This document shows, in pieces, positions 21,854-31,244 of a stretch of DNA of 64,000 bases. The stretch spans positions 1-64,000 of the forward strand of contig JANBPU010000019.1 in assembly GCA_027575805.1 (NCBI GenBank), read 5' to 3'. The notes below the pieces were generated by a model. The model had not been told where the DNA came from, made no database searches, and saw nothing but the letters and a program-made list of their open reading frames with translations. Position numbers and translations under genes: made by a program. Source of the stretch: Mycoemilia scoparia (lineage: Eukaryota > Kickxellomycota > Kickxellomycetes > Kickxellales > Kickxellaceae). Position 1 is the stretch's first letter; each line of letters starts with the position of its first letter.

Positions 21854-23381
21854 ACTCTTATATCACAGATAACTTGGAGCGAAGGTCTAGTCACTATGTT
21901 AATTTTGGTTTGATTAAAAGCCAGACCACACTATTTCAAATTTAGTCCAACTTTAAAACATATTTTCCATTGCTTGCTAAAATAATAATGTTGGTTGATT
22001 GGAATATATTTATATTGATCTATTGAATAATGATGCCAAAGAGCTTTGGAGAGCATCATCAACAAAAGTCAAAATCTGTTGATAAGTTACTGTGGTTTTA
22101 ACAACCCAAAGCTCGAATCCAAGAATGATGACGATGGTGGCAACAAGAACAGTAAAAGCGAAATTAGGTGCACATCATTATCGGCATAATCAAAAGTGAA
22201 CACAAAGACTGAAACCTAGTACTGGTTTTTAAAATCAGCATTAACAAATGATAACCAAAAAGTGCCACATTTTTGAATTTCTCAACTAGTTCCTTGTTAA
22301 TCTATCGTTGGGTAAAGAAAAAAGTACTTGATACACCCAAATACATATACGTCATACTCGCGTATGAGTGTGGCCGAAAGCAAGCTTTTGAAAGCTTATT
22401 TTATCAGATATAGTAAGCATGCTGTTGATTTATAATATTGATAAGCTTTGTGACTTGACTAATAAGCTTAGCACATGTAGGTACACGTGCATACTACAAC
22501 TTGATCAGTTTGAGCCATTTCTTTGGTATCCTGATGACATTTCTGGGATCTGATCCATAGCCTCTTTTAATAAATATAAATAGTGGACCCTTGAATACAA
22601 AGACCATGACCCATTAAATCAGTTACACGCCCACAGTTATGTTTGTTGATGCTGTAGTAGTAGTAGTAGTTGATAATTAGAAATCCCCTTGTCTTGGTTT
22701 CCAAAATAATGGTTACAACTGACTGCAGAAAAAATTAATAGCCGCTTCACACGCTCACAGTTATATGCCAAACAGAATTTAGTCCAAGTCATTCTTTCAT
22801 TTACAATTATACCAAAGTAACATCCAGGACACATCAGTCATTCATTCATTCTCTCTTTCAAATATCACTTTCTCTCACTCCCCCAAAAAGGGTCGGTAAA
22901 ATTATTTGTATGTCTATCTTTTCTTGATATTTCTGTCTTTCAGTCCTTCTAACCTTACACAAGAAACACAACCAACTGTCGTCGTTGTCTTCTCGATACT
23001 ATCACAACGACTATTACCACCGTGGGTTTAACGTATTTCCAAATTTGGGTTTTTACATAATTGCCTCGCACTGTTGATACCTTCAATAACTTTCTTTGCA
23101 AAATTTACTTGACATACTTGGTCTTAGGTTTGTCCCCTCTTCTCGCACACTTAGGCAGAGACACAATTATTTATATTAAAACCACATACCTGCCTGCATT
23201 TTTTCTTACTGGTTTTCTCTCACGTTCTCTCTTTTTAATTATTTACCAGTTGTTAAATTTTTACTATTTTAATTTCTTTTTTGTGAACAAGCTTTGGCAG
23301 CTTTCTTGGTAGTACTGCTTGTTCTCCTGCTGCCACTGCAACATAGAATACCAATATATATAGATAGATAGATACTACAAT
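21854..23381. other. Intergenic: long 5' flank of the MATH-BTB gene
   Basis: The last 500 bases are CT-rich (for example 22840-22885), as in fungal 5' leaders. A 54-codon open frame lacking an ATG (22010-22174, minus) resembles a transmembrane segment, but I cannot attach it to a gene. No other feature is supported. Confidence 0.4.
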
Positions 23382-26024
23382 ATGTCTAAAGGTTAGTATT
23401 AATATAATGATGACAGCGATGCCCTATCAGGGCCACACTATGTTGTTACTGTCATGTCACACTCTGGGACACGAGCTTCATTTCTTGTTCCCTTACCACC
23501 TCCCCTAGCCCTAACAAATAATCGTGTGGCTCAACACCCTGGCTTGCTTTGCATTTGCAAATTTACTAACCAAATTTGAATTGCATTTTTAACTTATCAA
23601 AAACCATGTTGTTGCTGTTTGATAGAAAACGACAGTTTACAGGTAAGCGCAGTGTATAAACATGTATTGAATATTGGTGGAAGAGGTCACGTACATAGTC
23701 TAACAACCCACATATTGCGTATTATTTCTAGCTCGTGTACCGCTGGAAAGTGCCCAATTGGAAAGCCTTGAGCCCACTTGAAGAGCATACCAGCCCACCA
23801 TTCATTGCAGAAAATATTTCATGGTGCTTCAAACTATTCAAAGGGAGGCCCCACAGTCCTGAGGTATGTGCTCATATATGTGCAACTTTGTAACCACTTG
23901 TGCAGCCCCTATTAACACAACAACAGTGGCGGCATTAATGACTATTGATATTCAATTACCTTTGTATTACCTAATTTATCGTCATTAACCTTCTCTCCAT
24001 CGTATTTATTTCACACATGCCTTTTTGTGTAGACCACTCAAGTAAGCCTGGCTGTCCACAAGTCTAGCTTGGATCAGGTCAAAGGCATGAGGATCAAGCT
24101 GTCAGCTCTGATTTTGATCAAGGACCTCAAAAATATGGGAATAAGTTACAAGTACCATTCAAAGCCTGTCAATATTATGATCGATGAGGAAAACATGTCG
24201 TTTTGCATTCCGAATTTTATAAAGACCAAGGACGTTAATGCGTTTATTAAGGACAACAAGGTTTGCTTTATGGTCAGGATGGAGATCAAGGAGGTCACCT
24301 ATACTCCAGCCCGTAGTCTACACAGAGCCGTCATTACGGGGGCTGATGGCCAGATACAAAGCCCAAACCAGACCGATTTCAACCACCTACTCAAGTCAAA
24401 GCGGTTTTCTGATGTGGAAGTTATTGTCTATCCACCCACAACCCCAGTTATTTCTTCTGCGGTGTCAAGACCATCAACGTCATTGTCATCGGCATCAACC
24501 CCATCAGTCAAATCTTCGCCTAGATTCAAAAGCCCTGCTATAACTACTCCAAGGCTTGGCTCGACTCTTTCTAGGTTGAGCATCAGTGAAAATAACCAAC
24601 CTCCTAATTCCTCAATGGGTGTTGAGCCAAAGAGATATGTTGCCCATCGTGCATTCTTGGCTGCTGTCTCACCATTCTTTGATGCCCTATTTTCCAATGG
24701 CATGAGGGAGACTTTCGAAAGGGAGGTGGTTCTTCACGATGTCAGTCCAAGAGCATTTGAGCGTGTCCTCGAGTATGCCTATACCCGCAAATGTGGCTTC
24801 TTACTTGACAATGTTGATCTGGAGGAGGTCATTGAGTGCTTGATCTGTGCTGACCATCTCAGCGTCGAACCCCTTGCTGAGACATGCTGGTCCAGCATCC
24901 GTGACAGACTCAACCACGACAACGTGTGGGATATTTGGCAGCTCGCATCTCACTATTCGAATACTTCGATTTCAAACTTCTGCCGCGTGTTTTGCCAGTT
25001 CCATATGACTGAAATACTGTCAAACCCTTACTCTCTACTGGCTCCACCAGACCTGCTCCAGTCTGTACTGCAATTAGACCAGATCAATATTCGCAGCGAA
25101 GCAGATCTGCTGTCATTTGTTGTCAAGTGGGCCAAGTGTAGACAAAGCAAGCGTACTGTTTCGTACTATCCATCCCCTTCGCTCATCGGCAGTGGATCGC
25201 AGACTTCCAGAAATGACAACGATGAAAATAGCTTGCCTGGGTTGGGCATCTCCAGGTCCGCTCCTGGCCAACAACAGCGGAATCAGGTTGCTTCTCTGGG
25301 TATCACTTTCCCTCAAGCTGATCGTAAATCCAAGCGGACATTTACTCCTATGCCTGCTGGAATTAGACACTTCGCCAAACCACCACTTCCACCTCAGCAA
25401 CAAAACAATAACAAGAGTTCTTCCCGTCCTTTACCCCCGCTACCCGAAACGCCGCCCCACTCAAACAACGCATCATCATCTGCATCCACCACATCATCCA
25501 CAAAAAACCATAAGCAACGCAATAGCAGACGCAGTGCCAGACAAGCAACCGCTATTGATTTGTTTAAATCTCCAGCAACACCAGTCACAATCAGCAACGA
25601 CGATACTGATTACGAAAGCTGTAGCAGCAACAACAATTCGCAAACCACTTCTGAAGAAGAAGAGGAAGAGGAGGAGATTGTTGAGGCATTGAACTTTGTC
25701 GGTATCGAGTTAGATCAAACCGACATTGGTCAGCTAAGCGACCTGCCAACTCTTTTGCGATGCATCAGATTCCCTCAAATGGAGAAATCATATCTACTAA
25801 AAACTGTTGAATCTTTGGCTAACAAAATTGAGCCTGATTGTATGAAGACTCTGCTTATTGAAGCGTACCGCCATCATGCTTTCAATAACGATCCGATGTT
25901 AAAGGAACAGGGATTTACAAATGTGGTTTTGTCTTTATCTAATAATGATCCACTGACTCTTGCTAGATCGCAACCTCGTAAACCCCTTTTGTCAGACGAA
26001 TATCAGTCTATAATATCTACATAA
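23382..26024 (+). CDS. MATH-BTB-BACK protein with long disordered inserts (4 exons, two microexons)
   Basis: My gene model is 23382-23391 (10 nt), 23626-23642 (17 nt), 23732-23863 and 24033-26024. All junctions are GT-AG and in frame, giving 716 residues. The start reads MSKENDSLQLVYRWKVPNW, leading into a MATH/TRAF-type beta domain (about 8-140). A BTB domain follows (FSDVEVIVYPP at about 178; YVAHRAFLAAVSPFFDALFS at about 255), split by a 65-residue Ser/Pro insert. Next is a BACK region (NVWDIWQLASHYSN at about 350 to LLSFVVKWAK at about 420), then a disordered insert of about 180 residues with poly-Q/N, PP-rich and acidic E8 tracts. The BACK-like end LPTLLRCIRFPQMEKSYLL is at about 625. 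BTB-MATH proteins typically serve as substrate adaptors for Cul3 E3 ligases; that role is inferred. Targets are unknown. Confidence 0.88.
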
Positions 26025-26372
26025 ACTCACCTAATCATATTCTTACATTTGTTTTCTGTTTTGTTTTTTTACTAATTTCGCACACCCCATTCTCTTTGTT
26101 CTCGTTTTATTTCTTTCGCGTTTTTTTTGTTTGTTGCATCATATAATATTGTGTTATGCTTAGATTTGTATCACCAAGATCTCAACTTGAACTGTGCACC
26201 ATTCTAGCCTTTCTTGTACCCCCTAATATACTTATATTTAATAATAGTAATAGTAATAATAATAATAATAATGGTGAATTGAGCCTTGGTAATAAAGAAA
26301 AAAAGTACATTCTGTAATGAACTGCTGCTCTATAGATAAACAAACCAAGTTGCACTATTTCAATTCTTGATT
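26025..26372. other. Intergenic between convergent genes
   Basis: 3' flanks of the MATH-BTB gene (+) and the kinase-like gene (-), with T-rich tracts, a TAA-type microsatellite at about 26240-26272 and AATAAAG at about 26291. No gene seen. Confidence 0.45.
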
Positions 26373-28139
26373 TTACAATTTACTGACAAGACCTGTCGAT
26401 CTTTTACCACCATCATGATCATCATCATCTTGATCGTTATTTATAACATCCAAAGCCATATTCATAATGATCGGAATCTGCGAATAAGCCAGATGAGCAA
26501 ACGGCGAAGATGCTTGGCCCAATACTTTACGAACCGCAACACCTTGCAAAATAACAGCGCTCTATAAAATAAACATATATCAATTCAATGTCCAATAATA
26601 AATAACAACGTAGTGCATGTTTATTCATTTGTCGTTATCAGTTGTGATGCGACTTACTCTGAATAGCCCAAATACCTTGGCAGCTTTCCATCCAACCAAA
26701 GGATATTCGTATCCAACTTGTTTACAATACCATTCAAGGACTTGGTTACTTGTTGGGTAACCAAGTTCGGGCGGTGCATCGCGTAGTCCATTAGATATAG
26801 CCAACCCGGTATTAGCAGCATCACTGTCATTATTATCTTTGGAAGTATTTTTATATGGTGATTGATAGAGCTGCAACATATTTGCCAAATCAGCGCGAGG
26901 ATTGCCAAGAGTTGAAAGTTCCCAATCCAATATACCAATAATTCTAGGTTCAGTTTTATGGAATACCTATATGATGTTTATAATAAATAAGATTAGCATT
27001 AACCAAAGTCATCAACATCATTGATAATATTAATAATAATAATACTTATTTATTGTACTTACAACATTATCTAATTTAAAGTCACCATGTACGATTGTAG
27101 TTCTATCATCAGGACAAGGATGCTGTCTGAACCATCCCAAAACCTGGTTAATATGCGGTAATTCTCCGACAGCAATTTTCCCGGTCCTGGGATCTTTGGC
27201 ATTGGCTTGGGCATTGGTTACTTTTGTCATGGCTTTGAGTTGGCGTTCATAATATCCCGAATGTTTCCCATAGCTTTCAAGACCGATTTTTGACCAGTCT
27301 ACTGAATGGAGTTTGGCCAATGTAGAAACCAATTCCCTCCAACTATAGAAGAAGAAGAAAATGATGATGATGATGATGATGATAACAATAAATTCTTTTA
27401 GAAGAATAGGTTGATATCTTTCTTTGAGTTTTTTTTGTCTCTTGCACTTACTAGGTCTTTCTCTCGGCAGCTGGGATCACAGACATCATAGGATCTGTAA
27501 TAATACGACCATCAAGGAATTCCATGATCTATATTTATTGATTTTGATTCATTAGTATTTTCCCTTTTTTTCATTTGCCATACTTCAATAAATAAAATGA
27601 CTTGACTGTATGTATGTATGTATGTATGTATACTTGATTGATCATCTTACATAGAATGGTGTACCGATAATACTTGAATCTTCACATAAATGATATACGC
27701 CAGGGACAGGAACATCAGTATATTTTCCCAAGGCATAAAGGACTTTGTACTCTCTTTCTATCGCATGTGCAGTTTTGGACAATAAAGATCCATTGGGCTT
27801 CTTTCTCAAGACATATTTCTTGTCACTACAATTCCATGATTAAATAATGTTGCTTAAGTTGCTAGCGATTTGTAGCAAAAGCATATCTTGATTTATTTAT
27901 GTATGTATGTATGTATGTAGATGAACTTACTTTGAATCGATTAAAAGGTAGGTTGGATTGCTTTGTCCAAAGCTAAACTGTTCAATTTTCTTTAATGGTA
28001 ACTTGAGCTGGCGGCTTCTTGGCTGAGTGGTGGTTCCGGTTGGTTTCATGACTTGGTTTAGGTATTCTTGGAGCTTGTTGACCTCCAACCCATGCCCCTT
28101 ACGTACATTTAATACGCTTGAACTCTGTGTTACTTTCAT
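26373..28139 (-). CDS. APH/choline-kinase-fold phosphotransferase, ACAD10/ACAD11-like (6 exons)
   Basis: Exons in transcription order are 28139-27931, 27825-27651, 27528-27452, 27342-27063, 26966-26658 and 26561-26373. All are GT-AG with 96-122 nt introns and join in frame to 412 residues. Motifs fit the aminoglycoside-phosphotransferase fold of animal ACAD10/11: [11 protein letters not shown] in the N-lobe, [20 protein letters not shown] then [18 protein letters not shown] at the hinge, catalytic HGDFKLDN (about 239-246), the metal-binding [12 protein letters not shown] (about 259) and the diagnostic [20 protein letters not shown] near the C-terminus. ACAD10/11 kinases phosphorylate 4-hydroxyacyl-CoAs in a beta-oxidation side route; here the acyl-CoA dehydrogenase half is absent. 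The C-terminus ends in an acidic/His tail with no obvious PTS1. Role inferred from family only. Confidence 0.9.
27607..27632. repeat. (TATG)n microsatellite in an intron
   Basis: About six TATG units inside intron 2 of the kinase-like gene. Confidence 0.85.
27898..27919. repeat. (TATG)n microsatellite in an intron
   Basis: About five TATG units in intron 1 of the same gene, the same motif and orientation as in the next intron. Confidence 0.85.
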
Positions 28140-29131
28140 CTGGAGGTAGTTGTTTTAAAAAAGCGTACAATGTATGGTGGAAAAGGGTAAAGCAAAGATA
28201 TAGAAAATGAGAGAATAACAGCAGTTCTAGACCCTTTTGAGAGGGTGGTACTATGGCCACGGTAGCTATATAAACCAAATTATGGTAGTGCGTCGTGATT
28301 CAATAGACCATACGTGAAATACTGCCAAAGATAAAAGAAGGGACTTTGGATGAATAAACAAACAACGAGAAATGGCTGTAGATCGGATTCCGGAGGATGA
28401 CACATATTAACGGATATTAACAGGCGCATAGGATTCATTGGATTAAGGGCCCGATGTCACATGCATTAAAACTACCTAAACTCCTGATGGTCTTTCCGTT
28501 CCTCCGCCAACATGAATTTCCATTTGGGTAAAGCACACAAGGCTTTGGGAAAAATGGAACCCCAGGAGTAGTTGCATATGAAATAGCTCACGATTGAGCT
28601 AAAATCTGTTGATGAGGGTCTACCATTTCTGCCTACTACTACTACTACTACCATAGACTCGATCACTAATGAATTTTCATCATAAGAAAGAATCCCCTCT
28701 AAAAGTATATCAAAATAACCTCTCCAATGTAGCCATACAATATATGGCTTATGGGCCAAATCTACTCTAGGCATAAGGACACAGGGCTGCTCACTTGTTA
28801 ATGTATGTGGCATACAGCTACCTCCCTATAAGCAATAAAATGCTTAATAATATTATAGTGCTGCTCACTTTTGATGAAGAACATGTCATATTGAATCCTA
28901 TTGGTGGACCTTAATTATGATTGATTATTAGTTTTGAACACAACTTTCACTTAATACAGTAGTAGTAGTATCATATTAAGGATTCTATATTGAACAGAAT
29001 AATCATTGACTAGATAAAAAAAAGGATAAGGAGCACAGAAAAAAGAGAGAGAGAGAGAGAGAAGCTACAGATTGAATAACAAAAAAATGACTACTAAATG
29101 AAAATCCTGAAAAACCCCTATTTCATATTCT
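28140..29131. other. Intergenic: promoter of the kinase-like gene and repeats
   Basis: Contains a family C repeat (about 28535-28690) with possible family B debris after it (28690-28800), plus a (GA)n run at about 29046-29063. No gene is supported. Confidence 0.45.
28535..28690 (+). repeat. Family C dispersed repeat, copy 4
   Basis: Reads AAGGCTTTGGGAAAAATGG, GTAGTTGCATATGAAAT, GATTGAGCTAAAATCTG, TTTCTGCCTACTACT and ACCATAGACTCG, parallel to the copy at about 16715-16830. A (CTA)n expansion interrupts it. Confidence 0.65.
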
Positions 29132-29719
29132 TCATGAACCCTGGTTAACGAACAAAGAGATTTTGCCGCCATTATTCAAAGAATTATAACGAACATACGA
29201 ATTGTCATTAATACCGAGATAAAGACTAACATCAACATTGGAGCCAGTGGTCGAGTTTTGACAAATACTAGAAACATCGATAACTTGGTAAGTGGTAGGA
29301 TTGATAATCCGCGAAGCAACGGCATTGCCTCTAGTTGGAGCATTCTCGCCAGTGACTGTATTTTCTTGCCAATTGCTTGTAGCGGCAGGATACACAGTAA
29401 GCTGGGTTGCACTACCAACAGAAGAGGTTCCTGTGTTGGGTGCAGGCAGCAAGAGATAACAGCCATAGTTGACAGGCGGGATATTGAAGTTCAGAAGAAC
29501 GTTGCTCTGAACACGGAGCTGACTAGAAACAAGTAGCTCGGGTTGATCGTTGTAGTTGCAAGAACGACAGGCATCTTGGACACACTGGTTGCATGGCCCT
29601 GTTTGGTACACGGTGGCGTCACGGTTAGGTGGTAGTTGGAGTAATCCGGCATTGACGGTAGATGCCAAGAAAAGTGCACATGATGCAATAACGGTGCCAA
29701 GAGCAGATTTGACAAGCAT
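29132..29719 (-). CDS. Small secreted CBM96/DNRLRE-like protein with Cys-rich loop, paralogue 2
   Basis: 195 residues, signal peptide about 1-24 (cleavage near VNA-GL). It shares domain order with the protein at 14269-14853: PPNRDATVY, the GPCNQCVQDACRSCNY loop, SNVLLNFNIP, GCYL, WQENTVTGENAPTRG, YQVIDVSSIC and YVRYNSLNNGGKISLFV. All six cysteines are conserved between the two, while loops and the signal peptide differ, so the duplication is not recent. A carbohydrate-binding or wall-associated role is inferred from the DNRLRE/CBM96-like pattern. No catalytic residues are visible. Confidence 0.8.
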   Translation of the reverse strand: MLVKSALGTVIASCALFLASTVNAGLLQLPPNRDATVYQTGPCNQCVQDACRSCNYNDQPELLVSSQLRVQSNVLLNFNIPPVNYGCYLLLPAPNTGTSSVGSATQLTVYPAATSNWQENTVTGENAPTRGNAVASRIINPTTYQVIDVSSICQNSTTGSNVDVSLYLGINDNSYVRYNSLNNGGKISLFVNQGS

Positions 29720-31244
29720 TTTGTTGATAAGTCAATGGGTAGGAGAAATGTGAAAAGAGATGTCAGGGGCTCAAGGAATGAAATGGGATAAAGTAGATTT
29801 TGTAAATTGACTGACTATATAGCCTTGAGGAATGAACTCTATATAAATCAACAACCATATGAAACAAAAACATCAGTCAGCATCACGTATCACTAGACTT
29901 TTCCTATTACACTTCCTAGTAGCAATAATACAAAAAGGGAGGGGTGGAGGCAATACTTTCCTCCTCCTTGATTATTGATTTTGAACCAGCTTTGGCTGTC
30001 ACCTTAATTACGATTGAGGTTTCTTTGAGTTCGCAGAAATAAAGGCCGATATCATGTTTCTCCATATTCTTTGTAATGTCCAATGCGTTTGTTAAATAAA
30101 GGTTCTTGTACTTTTATATTTCTGTGTGTGTGTGTGTTTAGGGCTAGGGCCTAATAGTGTGCATAATTTTATTCAAAAGGCAAATTCTAATCCTTTATAA
30201 ACCACATTTGATATGGTTTGGAATATCGAAATCTCTTAAACATAAAAAGTGCATGAAATATGGCTGAATCAATAAAGTTCCTTTGCCAGTATGTAAGTAT
30301 ATATATATATATATATAAGAACAGAAAAGCAATCTTTATATGTTCCTAAGGACATATTCTGCTTATAATAGACATGGACATAAAGCCAGCATGACAATCG
30401 CAAATATCGTTTACAAATTATGCAAAAACTTAGGTAGAATCCACTTTTTGCTTATTATCATTCCTATGTAATCTTGGTAAAAGGACTTGTGTGTGCAATA
30501 CTGATTGTGACCTTGAGATGTACAACTGTTGGAAATATATTTCTGTATATTATTTATTGAATGGGTAGGTAGTAATGAGATTAGCAGTAGTAAAGTATTT
30601 AAAACAACAATCAATAAAAAATAAAGATTATTCATCATAATATGTATAAAAATAAATTGGTACAAATGGCATATTGGTAAAATAAATCAAAGAATTAGGA
30701 GGGAGAGGTTGTCTGAGCTTTTGATTTGGCTTCTTTACGATATATAAAGATAGCCAAAGTATTATTGTTGTTATTATTATTAGGCAGCCAATTGGATAAA
30801 TATATATATATATATTTATATGTGTGTGTGATGGGAATAATAGGTTAGGGGAAGACATCAACAATGAAGTTTTCATGAGTATAACAAAAGATTAGGATGT
30901 GGGGGGGGGGCTATGATTTGTATGAAGGAGGGAAGGGTGGCTTTAACAATCCATGACCACTCAGTAATTTTTTCTTCAAAGAGAATAACATGAGTCTGTC
31001 AAAAGACCCAATGGATGATATGTGATGGTGGAGATAGATTAGGAGGAGGATAGGGATATTGGTACAAAACCTCATTGTAGATTTGAAATCGAAGGAGTGG
31101 GAGGGTTGGCCGGAAGGAAAGGGCAAAGATATGGTGAAAGATTATGATGTAGCTACGAGAAACCAAATATCAATAATAATGACGTATAGCAATGAATGCA
31201 ATGTGGTAATGGCTGTGGTATGATATATATGCATGGAAGCTGCT
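29720..31244. other. Intergenic: promoter of CBM96-like gene 2 and 3' flank of the pseudo-ABC gene
   Basis: Contains (TG)n (about 30123-30138), (AT)n (about 30299-30316 and 30799-30815) and a G10 run (30901-30910). None of the short open frames looks like a gene. Confidence 0.45.
30901..30910. repeat. G10 homopolymer
   Basis: Ten consecutive G in an otherwise AT-rich spacer. Confidence 0.9.

Noticed and set aside
22010..22174. First exon of a Ste24-type CAAX protease
   Set aside because: A short 'FELW' after a hydrophobic span is suggestive, but the following residues do not fit and no HExxH exon is found nearby.
23061..23312. 83-codon hydrophobic plus-strand frame before the MATH-BTB gene
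   Set aside because: Falls in a T/C-rich leader, where chance Phe/Leu-rich translation is expected; no partner exon or motif.
26373..28139. Aminoglycoside-resistance gene
   Set aside because: The APH-like fold is shared, but the LFRSAVILQG motif and intron-rich structure point to the eukaryotic ACAD10/11 group, not a resistance enzyme.
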